Below are positions 31,786 to 40,345 of a DNA stretch of 40,803 bases, one piece after another. How positions within the stretch are numbered: the first letter of the stretch is position 1; every line of letters begins with the position of its first letter. The translations under genes were made by a program, and so were the position numbers. Where the stretch lies: assembly GCA_009746045.1 (NCBI GenBank), contig RPFO01000380.1, positions 126,001-166,803 of the forward strand, read 5' to 3'. The DNA is from Mesostigma viride (taxonomy: Eukaryota; Streptophyta; Mesostigmatophyceae; Mesostigmatales; Mesostigmataceae). Below the pieces are notes generated by a model. The model saw nothing but the letters and a program-made list of their open reading frames with translations, did no database searches and was not told the DNA's origin.

Positions 31786-32056
31786 CCCTAGGTATTTATG
31801 CATGCCAGCCCCCCCCCCTAGGTATTTATGCATGCCAGCACCCCCCCTAGGTATTTATGCATGCCAGCACCCCCCCTAGGTATTTATGCATGCCAGCACC
31901 CCCCCTAGGTATTTATGCATGCCAGCACCCCCCTAGGTATTTATGCATGCCAGCCCCCCCCTCGCTATTTATGCTTGCCAGCCCCCCCCCTAGGTATTTA
32001 TGCATGCCAGCACCCCCCTAGGTATTTATGCATGCTAGCATCCCCCCCTAGGTATT
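31786..32056 (+). repeat. flank-type repeat, ten ~28-30-bp units (right side)
   Basis: Units read CCCCCC(n)TAGGTATTTATGCATGCCAGCA, with a variable C-run of about 6-10 and one TCGCTATTTATGCTTG variant near 31963. They share TATTTATGCATGCCAGCACC with the units on the left side of the main array and have the same orientation, inverted relative to the main array. Confidence 0.92.
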
Positions 32057-32880
32057 TATCCTTCCCTCCTTCCCTCCTTCCCTCCTTCCCTCCTTCCCTC
32101 CTTCCCTCCTTCCCTCCTTCCCTCCTTCCCTCCTTCCCTCCTTCCCTCCTTCCCTCCTTCCCTCCTTCCCTCCTTCCCTCCTTCCCTCCTTCCCTCCTTC
32201 CCTCCTTCCCTCCTTCCCTCCTTCCCTCCTTCCCTCCTTCCCTCCTTCCCTCCTTCCCTCCTTCCCTCCTTCCCTCCTTCCCTCCTTCCCTCCTTCCCTC
32301 CTTCCCTCCTTCCCTCCTCCTTTCCTCCTTCCCTCCTTCCCTCCTTCCCTCCTTCCCTCCTTCCCTCCTTCCCTCCTTCCCTCCTTCCCTCCTTCCCTCC
32401 TTCCCTCCTTCCCTCCTTCCCTCCTCCTTTCCCTCCTTCCCTCCTTCCCTCCTTCCCTCCTTCCCTCCTTCCCTCCTTCCCTCCTTCCCTCCTTCCCTCC
32501 TTCCCTCCTTCCCTCCTTCCCTCCTTCCCTCCTTCCCTCCTTCCCTCCTTCCCTCCTTCCCTCCTTCCCTCCTTCCCTCCTTCCCTCCTTCCCTCCTTCC
32601 CTCCTTCCCTCCTTCCCTCCTTCCCTCCTCCTTTCCCTCCTTCCCTCCGTCCCTCCTTTCCTCCTTGCCTCCTTGCCTCCTTCCCTCCTTCCCTCCTTCC
32701 CTCCTTCCTCCTTCCCTTCTTCCCTCCTTCCCTCCTTCCCTCCTTCCCTCCTTCCCTCCCTCCCTCCCTCCTCCCTCCCTCCCTCCCTCCCTCCTTCCCT
32801 CCTTCCCCCTTCCCTACCTCCCTCCTTCCCTCCCTCCCTCCCTCCCTCCCTCCCTCCCTTCCTCCCTCCCTCCCTCCAAG
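32057..32880 (+). repeat. polypyrimidine tract (CCTTCCCT)n
   Basis: About 820 bp almost purely C and T on the plus strand with an 8-bp period, broken by a few CCTCCTTTCC phase shifts. It grades into (CCCT)n after about 32750. The matching Lys/Glu/Gly/Arg open frame on the other strand reflects the repeat. Confidence 0.97.
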
Positions 32881-33001
32881 GGGGGCATTTCATTGATCAC
32901 TCCTTTTCCCTCCCTCCCACCTGCTGGGCAACTTGGATTTAATTCTGTCACCCGGCACAATTTTCTCACACGCATGTAGTGGTATTCTTATTTATCTCAT
33001 G

Positions 33002-33457
33002 CCAACGGCCGTTGGACCTGAAAAACTAAATGTGGAAAATATGTAATCCTTGTAGTTCTGATTGCAACGTTTTTGCGCATTCCTTGCAGATTCCACGTCG
33101 CCACACAAGATTCGCGTCTGTCAACCACCTGCAAGGTACTTGTTTTATTATTATGCGTTTTTTGGGCAGTCGCTCCCTCTTCTGATTTTCTTGATGCCAA
33201 CGGCCGTTGGACTTGCAAAATCAGTTTCCATCATTGCTGTTGTGATTTACGTGATGCCAACGGCCGTTGGACTTGCAAAATCAGTTTCCATCATTGCTGT
33301 TGTGATTTACGTGATGCCAACGGCCGTTGGACCTCCAAAAAAAAGTGTCTTGCCAATTTTTTTTTGCGTTATTTATTATACGCCAGTTTTATCAGCCGTT
33401 GCATTACGACGTTTTTATCTCTCCTAACTTCATTGCTGTAATGCCAACGGCCGTTGG
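33002..33457. repeat. second cluster of CCAACGGCCGTTGG palindromes (5 copies)
   Basis: Perfect palindromes at 33002, 33197, 33257, 33317 and 33444, each preceded by ATG or T and G. The middle three form a 60-bp tandem repeat with GGACTTGCAAAATCAG and a CATTGCTGTTGTGATT segment. Unit sequence outside the palindrome differs from the 62-bp array at 926-1484. The cluster lies directly upstream of the small gene at 33487. Confidence 0.95.
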
Positions 33458-33486
33458 CGTTGTAAAATAAAATTTTACTCCGGCTG

Positions 33487-33816
33487 ATGAATCCGCCCCT
33501 GAAGGTACTAGGTTTACTTACATTGGTTGTGCCAGTTGTGCTTCACGTGCAGTTTTTTTCAATGGAGAAAGACAAGGACGTTTCGGTGTCGAACCAGGAG
33601 AGAGAGGCAGTTGAACGGGGGGCCAAAAAACTGCCAGCCGAAGTTGTTAGAGCGATTGAGAAATTTTGGGATTTAATTCCAGCCATGGTTGTGATGAAAA
33701 AAGATGATGTACAAGCTGAAGTGGACGAAATGCCGGCCTTAATTTCCGACGATGAAGGGGATGGTGTCAACTTTATTCAACCGGGAAACAAACGTAAACT
33801 GAAACGCAAAAAGTAG
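33487..33816 (+). CDS. small hypothetical protein with acidic centre and basic tail
   Basis: 109 codons from ATG 33487; a second ATG at 33562 would give an 84-residue protein. From residue 26 the composition is that of a real soluble protein: a charged KDKDVSVSNQEREAVERGAKK helix-like stretch, LPAEVVRAIEKFWDLIPAMV, an acidic ALISDDEGDG segment, and a C-terminal NKRKLKRKK that could be a nuclear localisation signal. The first 25 residues are hydrophobic. They may be 5' leader or, alternatively, an intron with donor AAG|GTACTA (33504/33505) and acceptor GTGCAG (~33552), which would change the N-terminus. AATAAA follows at 33911. No family recognised. Confidence 0.5.
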   Translation: MNPPLKVLGLLTLVVPVVLHVQFFSMEKDKDVSVSNQEREAVERGAKKLPAEVVRAIEKFWDLIPAMVVMKKDDVQAEVDEMPALISDDEGDGVNFIQPGNKRKLKRKK

Positions 33817-33910
33817 TGCGACCTAAGATGTTTTTAAATGTATATGCCATTTAATGAAATCATTTTCTGAGGTTGTGAAGGACCTGACTGTTTTAAAAAT
33901 GAATGATTAC

Positions 33911-33916
33911 AATAAA
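33911..33916 (+). terminator. putative polyadenylation signal
   Basis: AATAAA about 95 bp after the stop of the small gene, within AT-rich sequence. Confidence 0.4.
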
Positions 33917-33995
33917 TTAGGCAAACACACTAATGGGAAAACGCGTTTTTTTGGCCGCGATGTAAATCTTTTTCTTCGTTTTTTCCCTGAAAAAG

Positions 33996-34757
33996 ATGGA
34001 GTCCGAGATCGTGAATGAAGTCTACGGAAGCGTCCTTCAAAACGTTTACAAACAAGTTCGCTTCCTGTCGCGTGTCATATTCGAGGAAGTTCGTGTCGCG
34101 CAGGAGAAGACAGGCCGCCACTTGGCCGTTTTATTGGCGTTTGATTCGTTCAGCCAAATGGAGAGGGTTATGTACGCCCAGCTAGCTGATATGAACTTCT
34201 GTATTCAACAGGGTTTTTTCGTACCACAGATGGATCTAAGAGCGCCAATAGACCCAACGAGGGAGTTCCGCCTTTTGGTGTCGTTCATTACAAAGGGGCC
34301 AAAGATAGAGTTGGGGGAAGAGGAAGGGGCTCAGGTTGGGTGCACCTACGGGCGCGCATTTTACCCGAATGTTACGTCTTCCCTGCGCGTGAGGGCTGAC
34401 GCGTGTGTAGGGGCAGAAGTACCCCTCAACATGAACCTTTTCTTGCTCTCTGACCCGATCGTGAGGGATGGGGACCCCATGCGTGGTATGCGAAATTGCT
34501 CCAAGGAGGGGTGTGGGTGCCAAACAGGCCCTCAGAAGTGGTGTAGAGGATGTAGGGATGCCAGATATTGCAGTGAGGAGTGCCAGCGTGCTGACTGGAG
34601 TAGGCATAAGGATAGATGCGAACGTCTGAGGCAAGCAAGACAGGGGCTGGCAGGGGTGATAAGGGGGGTAAACAGGACGACCATACTGGATGGAACTCAG
34701 GTCGACTTCTCTGAGGTCGACTTCTCCTTCACCTTCTACTACGGTTCTTCCTCATAG
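33996..34757 (+). CDS. MYND-type zinc-finger protein
   Basis: 253 residues from an ATG in good context (A at -3, G at +4), single exon. N-terminal ~160 residues: a predicted mostly helical part (EVYGSVLQNVYKQVRFL, LAVLLAFDSFSQMERVMYAQL), then a mixed region without a recognised domain. The MYND finger is at 168-208: C168/C173 (or C173/C175), C183-x2-C186, C192-x3-C196, H204-x3-C208, within WCRGCRDARYCSEEC and RHKDRC. MYND fingers mediate protein-protein contacts, often with proline-rich partners, and occur in large families in many algae. The C-terminus has a short internal duplication, VDFSEVDFSF, from a 15-bp tandem repeat. No SET domain is present, so a methyltransferase role is not supported. 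Partner and pathway unknown. Confidence 0.85.
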   Translation: MESEIVNEVYGSVLQNVYKQVRFLSRVIFEEVRVAQEKTGRHLAVLLAFDSFSQMERVMYAQLADMNFCIQQGFFVPQMDLRAPIDPTREFRLLVSFITKGPKIELGEEEGAQVGCTYGRAFYPNVTSSLRVRADACVGAEVPLNMNLFLLSDPIVRDGDPMRGMRNCSKEGCGCQTGPQKWCRGCRDARYCSEECQRADWSRHKDRCERLRQARQGLAGVIRGVNRTTILDGTQVDFSEVDFSFTFYYGSSS

Positions 34758-34840
34758 AAAAACTGGAAATGTAGAGTAATAATTTGCTTTTGAGGTTGGA
34801 TAACTGGACGCATTTTGGGTTTGAAATTTGTGTATTTAGT

Positions 34841-34955
34841 CCTGATTTGTGTTGTAAAATGGTGTAATGGTGAATTCTCTTTTTACTTTGAAATTGGAAT
34901 AAAATTGACCTGATTTGTGTTGTAAAATGGTGTAATAGTGGATTCTCCTTTAGTT
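34841..34955 (+). repeat. 68-bp tandem duplication carrying the poly(A) signal
   Basis: CCTGATTTGTGTTGTAAAAT starts at 34841 and again at 34909. The second unit is partial. AATAAA at 34898-34903 in the first unit is the likely polyadenylation signal of the MYND gene. Confidence 0.8.
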
Positions 34956-36396
34956 AAACTTTCTTAGCACACGCAATGTGAAGGATATGGTTGCAATGCA
35001 GCAATGTGTGAATATGGTTGGAAACGGAGCTTTGTTAAATCGGATAATGTTTACAGCGCTCACACACTTGAGGCTTGTACGCGCGCTTGCCAAGTCAAGG
35101 CACAACACGTGAGGCGCGCTCGCAAGAGATGCCCATTTGGCACTGGCCTATTGTTTATATACTTGTGCACTGTGCTTGCTAGTCCTGAGCAGCCTAGGAG
35201 GCCTGCTCAGTAATAACACCCCCGGTACAGTATTCACTACCTGTACAGCGCCCAGTTCCTATACAGTAGGTCTGCCATACAGGCACAGTGACCACAGAGC
35301 ACAGTCCCACAGTGATATTGCATCTGCACCTAGAAGTCCAGGACTAAGCCTGCGGTACCAACAGACCACAGGTTAAGGTTCCTATTTCCTGCGTACGACG
35401 TATTAATCCAATACCGTCGTAGGTACAGCACCTAATTCCTGTCAGCCCAGGAATTACTGTCGACCCCATATGTCGTCGGCAAATATTCACGTCCGACTTA
35501 GAAGAACAGCCGGCTCGCGCTCGCGCGCGACCGGGAAGTCGGAACGCCATAACTTTCTTGATACTTGTCGGAATGAACTCGTTCCGGTGCCGCTGGAATC
35601 GCAGAGATATGCCGAATCAGGATCACGCCAATGCGCTTGGCGTTAACTCCAATCCTTTCTTTTCTTGAGCTGTAGCAGCTCACACAAGTCTACATACAAA
35701 CACACACAATGGGTACTGGATATCCTCCCCAGACTACAAGTCACAACCCGCTGGGCATGACAGTCAGCTTGGATTCCTTATTATATGTACATAGCACCCA
35801 TACTGGCTCAGGAGCACAAACAAATTACAATGAGTCCCTATCCCTTCACGGGAGGCTCGTTGTGTTACCCATGTACAAGAGGTTGGCCAACTGTGGCAGC
35901 CCATAGGTGTTCAGCTAAGAACTTGAGAAGTATGTACAACCTTCAGGACCTTAGGCGAAACCCCACAGATCACCCACAACAGCTCATCAGAAAACATTGC
36001 TGACCCCCAGACGGGAGTCGGCGCCGGTCTGCTGCCCCTTATCGAACCAGACACAACATCTACGCGAAGCACATGCAAAACACAAGCTCCCATACTCGTT
36101 CCAACCGTGGAAAATCAGGGGACCTGTCGCCACCTCACCAGCATGGTGGATGGGTCAGCCAGTCCGTGAAACTCCGCCTTAAGACGGCACCAGGGAATCG
36201 AACCCCGCCCACAAACCACAGATCTGGGGAAACCTCAGACTGAGATGAAAACCCCAGATAGACATCTCTCCATCAGAGACAATGTCAGACATTCCCACAC
36301 CAGAGACATGTCTCACCCCTCAAGGTGTGCTCAGGATTATGTACAATCAAGCTCCCAGCCTGATATCCAGAGACTTAAGCACCCAGCTCTCAGCTT
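34956..36396 (-). other. downstream region of element 2, 3' LTR expected but not delimited
   Basis: Lies 3' of the minus-strand pol. It must contain the right-hand untranslated region and LTR of element 2 if the element is complete, but the partner LTR is outside the window, so I cannot set borders. Visible pieces: 9-bp inverted repeat TAATTCCTG/CAGGAATTA (35432-35455), CTGAGCAG/CTGCTCAG (35185-35210), GAGCTG/CAGCTC (near 35667-35681), a TATA-like CATATAATAAGG on the minus strand near 35780, and a T-arm-like hairpin with GGTTCGATTCC (minus, 36191-36207). No convincing gene. Confidence 0.5.
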
Positions 36397-39300
36397 TTAG
36401 ACAGATAGACCGACTTGACAGTCAGCATTCATGAGCTTCCTCAGTACATTGTACTGGGCTGGGGCCTTGTGTGGCAGCTTTGTCAATGCATCAGCAGGGT
36501 TCTCCTCGCCAGGGATATGCTTCAAGTCAACCAAACTGGCCAACTCCTTCAGCAACAAATAATCCAGGTCCCGGCTCCTGGCCAGCTGCTTGTGAACAAA
36601 CTGGACCATACCCATGCTGTCTGTTAGCAACAACGTCTCCATCTGCAAGGTCCAAGGGGTAACTGAAGCCAGCTCCAGCATTAACTCCTTTATGTACAGG
36701 CTGGACTGGATCCCCTCGCATATGGCCCTGCATTCTGCCACATCTGAACTGATACAGACCCTCTTCTGCAGTCTGCTGTACCAGCTGAACAAACTTGCCC
36801 TGCTCTGATAAAAAGCAAACAGAGCAGCAGATCTCCCCCTGACCTTGGTAACCTGGCGAGCATCCATGGAACTGTCAACAAAGATCTCCAAGGTGATAGG
36901 CTGGGCAAAGTCAATCCCAGACAAAATCAGATCAGGGGTACTCTCCACCAACCGGGCTATGACTCGAGGCTTCTCATCCTCAAGCACCTCATCAGGCATT
37001 CTGCTATGGACCATCAAAGACGGACCACAGATGCTGGCAAACCAGGCCCACATGCCTCTCAACTCAGGTCCTGCAGCCTGGGTGATCTTCTCTGGCAAGG
37101 CCTTCACAATGGTCTGTTTATAATCTCCTCCAGCCTGAAGCCTGATACTCCACTCCCCGTCCCTCCTGAACAGGGTAGCCTGCATTCCACAGAACACTAC
37201 AGGCTTGTTGGGCTCCTGCCACAGCTCCTTGCCCAGTGAAAACTTGCCACTGATGACAGGAATAAACTTCTTCAGCCAGGTCGTGGGGGCTAGCAAATGC
37301 AGATCATCTCCATGCAAACTAGCATACACTGGCAGACCCTCCCATTGGGCCAGCAGCAAACAGGGATCAACTGAAGACACTCTCAAGCCACACTCACTGA
37401 TCAGAGCTTCCTGCAGCGTGAGTCTCCAGATGATTGGGCTCGACCTGAGTCCTTCCAGGCCCTTCAGAATAACCAGGAATTGTTGATGCAGCTCCAGCTT
37501 CCAGATGGCAGGCACCTCAACACAGTAAGGCTCATCCTGCTTCCACACCCTCCTGGCCACTTCTGGATCAGATTTTAAAAATGCCCTCTTGAAGTCCAGC
37601 AGCACTGATGACATAGCTGCTCCCCTGTTCAGCAACCCCACGTAGAGACATAGCAAAATTCTCCATGTGTCGTGTAGCATCCCTGGCGTGTATAGCTCCT
37701 CTCCTGGCAGACTCCCCGTGCCGTGATACTCATTCAGGACAGGCCTGACATGGGGCACTGATACCTCATCCACAACCTTCCTCTTCAGCACAAATCTCAA
37801 AGCAAGCTTCCTTGATGCTGGGGGACGTCTGTCTGTTGGTGCAGCACACTCAAACTGCAACCACTCCTCCAATGCCTTGGAGAAGGCGAGCTTCCAAGCC
37901 TCAAACAAAGTAGGCGAGCTCATCTCTTGGACCAGCTGGTCATATGTCAAAGGAGAGTGTGCAGCAAGGCTCCTGTGAGTTATGCCAATACTGCTGGGGT
38001 GCAACACAGCTGGAATCACCAAACTGGCCGCTGGGGGCACCTCCCCTTCATCCCATTTTACACCCTTGACCGGCTTGGCCCTGCACCTGACTGGAAATGT
38101 TGTCCTGAAATTTTCTAGGGGAATCATCCCCCAGCCATCTCTTCTCAGAGCTGTAGCTCTGATAGAAATCCCAGGATTGCCCAGAAAATTCTGACCCAAA
38201 ATCACAGGGCCATCATAGTCCTCTAGGACAAGGAAGGTCACATCCACACCCATGACAGGGGCAGTAACCTCTCCCAACACCCTTAGATGCGTCCTACCAC
38301 TGAAATCAGACACCCAGGGGCAACTTGGTTCTCCGACCAGCAGTTCTCCTGTATGCTGAGGTCCCATGACAGAAACCTGTGCATTGGTATCTATCTCCAT
38401 GGCAGCTACCTCAGGTTCATCCAACTGGACAAGCTTGGACACCTTAGGCTCCTTCTTGGCTCTTTGCAAAGCCTGTACAATATCTGATAGACGCACACCC
38501 CTAGGCCTGGTGTCGGGCCGTTCCGGAGGTGCAGCCTGTCCGCCTGCTTGCCCAACCACCGTATGTGAAGGTACCCCAGGGGCCGGGCCAGGGTCACCCT
38601 GAGGGCTCGATACAGCTGTAGCACCCTGATCAGGAAGCTCCACGTCACCCCCGCCTTGTACACCAGCGGGCACCTGGAAGAGGTCTCCTTGATTACCTCC
38701 CCGGGGACGGATCTTTGACCAGGACAGACGGTGCACTGCTTGGGAGCCATCAATGGCCACCCAGCACTTATGGCCAGCGGCTTCTACTCGGGTCACCACC
38801 CCATCATGCCAGCTGCCACGTTTCCCTGGAAAGCTTGGTTCCTTCCACACAACAACCTGTTGTCCAACGTTAGGTTCTAGGACACTCCAGCCCTTGTCTT
38901 TCTGCCTCAGCTTGAGGAACTTGGCCTCTAGCTTCTCCTTCCATGCCTGCTCAGCATCAGCTGGCAGCATCCTGGTATGCAGCATAAGAGGATTGATGGC
39001 AATGTCACCAAAGAACATGGGAGTCCTCAGGTTCAGCCTGTCCTCCACAGAACGTAGCCATGCAGATGTCACAATGGCAGATGACGTCCTTGGAATCCTC
39101 TCCACCAGCAGCACAGTCTTGATCTCTTGGATGGCTCTCTCCACCACCCCTTGCTGGCCGTGGCTCTCCCTGGGTGTAATCAGCAACTCTGGAAACTCTG
39201 GCAGGTTCTCACAGCACTCAAACTGAATGTCACACTGCAACAACTCCAACCCAGGGTACCTGCTCCTTGTCAACTTCAGAGCAGCAATCAATGTAGGCTT

Positions 39301-39987
39301 CTCCATGTCAGGCAGGATCTCTAGGGTCTTGTACTTGGTATATCTGTCCACTGCCACCAGCAGCTTCAAACCCCTGATTCTCTGAATATCTACCTGCACA
39401 TGGCCTGGCTGCAAAATAGGAGTCCTGGCATGAGACTGCTTGGGCTTTCTAGCAACTAGCCTGCACTTGCAAGCTTGAGCAACCTGTTGGCAGATGGAGT
39501 ACAACTCACTTCCTCCCAGCCGTCTAGCAACTTGCAAAGACTGAGCTGCATGGCCAAACATGGTATGCAACCTTGAGGCAATGTCATACAAGAGAGAAAA
39601 CCTTTTATTGTCATTATTAGCACTCAAGGTATGTACAGATCCCTTATGTACAGGAGGCACCAGGGTCGTGCCTGTCAGACTGTCTCCAGCCCTATCCTCA
39701 TCCTGACCATCCTGTGCCAGTCCTGCACGGTCAGAATGCTTCTGAGATCCACCTGGGTCCACATCACCAGGTCCTACCTCAGGCTCAGCACCGCCATGGC
39801 GGGCACGTTGGCGAGTAACCACTGCAGCTACAGCTGGCATACTCTCTGTGGTAACCAAGCTTGCCCCATCGTGTCCAATAGGCTCTTTCACTAGAGCATG
39901 GGGCTGCCCCTCACTGCTGTCACTAGCAGCTTCATTACACACCCCTGGGGGCACCCTCCAGGGTTCAGGGATGTGTGCAGGCTCAAG
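36397..39987 (-). CDS. pol: Copia-like pol of element 2: integrase, protease-like, RT, RNase H
   Basis: Open for 1196 codons from just after an in-frame TGA (39990-39988) to TAA at 36399-36397. Residues count from the GTG at 39954, which is probably not the real start. Integrase zinc region HTMFGH (H130, H135) with CKC (162-164). Integrase acidic residues D189, D242 (QCDIQFE) and E272 (GVVERAI), the last two 29 apart. C-terminal GSWHDGVVTRV module ~380-418. Retropepsin-like domain ~515-600: EIDTNAQVSVM (D522) and VILGQNFLG (584-592). RT ~665-935: D787 in LDFKRAFLKS, GLEGLRSSPIIW, HGDD 881-884. RNase H: D1027, E1074, D1112 and D1155 with HIPGEENPADALTK. The frame is uninterrupted and the catalytic acidic residues are present, so the enzyme part could be functional. 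Gag upstream is in the same frame but separated by TGA. Confidence 0.93.
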   Translation of the reverse strand, partial: LEPAHIPEPWRVPPGVCNEAASDSSEGQPHALVKEPIGHDGASLVTTESMPAVAAVVTRQRARHGGAEPEVGPGDVDPGGSQKHSDRAGLAQDGQDEDRAGDSLTGTTLVPPVHKGSVHTLSANNDNKRFSLLYDIASRLHTMFGHAAQSLQVARRLGGSELYSICQQVAQACKCRLVARKPKQSHARTPILQPGHVQVDIQRIRGLKLLVAVDRYTKYKTLEILPDMEKPTLIAALKLTRSRYPGLELLQCDIQFECCENLPEFPELLITPRESHGQQGVVERAIQEIKTVLLVERIPRTSSAIVTSAWLRSVEDRLNLRTPMFFGDIAINPLMLHTRMLPADAEQAWKEKLEAKFLKLRQKDKGWSVLEPNVGQQVVVWKEPSFPGKRGSWHDGVVTRVEAAGHKCWVAIDGSQAVHRLSWSKIRPRGGNQGDLFQVPAGVQGGGDVELPDQGATAVSSPQGDPGPAPGVPSHTVVGQAGGQAAPPERPDTRPRGVRLSDIVQALQRAKKEPKVSKLVQLDEPEVAAMEIDTNAQVSVMGPQHTGELLVGEPSCPWVSDFSGRTHLRVLGEVTAPVMGVDVTFLVLEDYDGPVILGQNFLGNPGISIRATALRRDGWGMIPLENFRTTFPVRCRAKPVKGVKWDEGEVPPAASLVIPAVLHPSSIGITHRSLAAHSPLTYDQLVQEMSSPTLFEAWKLAFSKALEEWLQFECAAPTDRRPPASRKLALRFVLKRKVVDEVSVPHVRPVLNEYHGTGSLPGEELYTPGMLHDTWRILLCLYVGLLNRGAAMSSVLLDFKRAFLKSDPEVARRVWKQDEPYCVEVPAIWKLELHQQFLVILKGLEGLRSSPIIWRLTLQEALISECGLRVSSVDPCLLLAQWEGLPVYASLHGDDLHLLAPTTWLKKFIPVISGKFSLGKELWQEPNKPVVFCGMQATLFRRDGEWSIRLQAGGDYKQTIVKALPEKITQAAGPELRGMWAWFASICGPSLMVHSRMPDEVLEDEKPRVIARLVESTPDLILSGIDFAQPITLEIFVDSSMDARQVTKVRGRSAALFAFYQSRASLFSWYSRLQKRVCISSDVAECRAICEGIQSSLYIKELMLELASVTPWTLQMETLLLTDSMGMVQFVHKQLARSRDLDYLLLKELASLVDLKHIPGEENPADALTKLPHKAPAQYNVLRKLMNADCQVGLSV

Positions 39988-40345
39988 TCAATGATCAGCA
40001 GCCTTGCCCTTGCCCTTGTCCTGGGATGGACCAGCCTTGTCCTTGCTGCCACCCTGAGCTGGCTTGCTCTGACCTTCCTGCCTCAGGTACGAGGGACACT
40101 CATTCCTGAAGTGACCCTTCCCCTGGCAGAAATAACATTCCACCTGACTGATGTCCCGTGAGGTCCCACTGCTGGGCCCAGCCTTGGGAGGACCACCCAC
40201 CCTCTTGAAGTCAAACTGGGACTGTGGATGTCCCGACTTCGGCGGGGTCCCCCGTCCAGCCCTTCTGTCACGCCCCCTCCTGGACCTTCCTCGACCCCTT
40301 GAAGAGGTCTCAGGCCCTCTCGAGGGCTGGGCCCCCGTGGCCCGA
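39988..40345 (-). CDS. gag: gag C-terminal part of element 2 (nucleocapsid), ending in UGA before pol
   Basis: Read in the pol frame from about 40345: an Arg/Gly/Ser-rich stretch (SSRGRGRSRRGRDRR), then a CX2CX4HX4C knuckle CYFCQGKGHFRNEC, then a Lys/Gly-rich tail ending KGKGKAADH and TGA at 39990-39988. The sequence after TGA continues in frame into pol with normal protein composition. The join to the upstream gag frame lies at a C5/G5 run (40332-40336), where one base separates the frames. Nucleocapsid parts of this kind package the element RNA in the particle. Confidence 0.75.

Noticed and set aside
31915-32979. 354-codon plus and 281-codon minus frames across the polypyrimidine tract
   Set aside because: Pure repeat translation (Ser/Pro/Phe/Leu and Gly/Lys/Glu/Arg); no gene evidence.
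35004-35213. 69-codon plus-strand frame
   Set aside because: No domain, ends in a palindrome, and lies in the expected non-coding end of element 2.
35160-35900. 3' LTR of element 2
   Set aside because: Several TG/CA pairs and inverted repeats are possible, but without the partner LTR or a target duplication no border can be supported.
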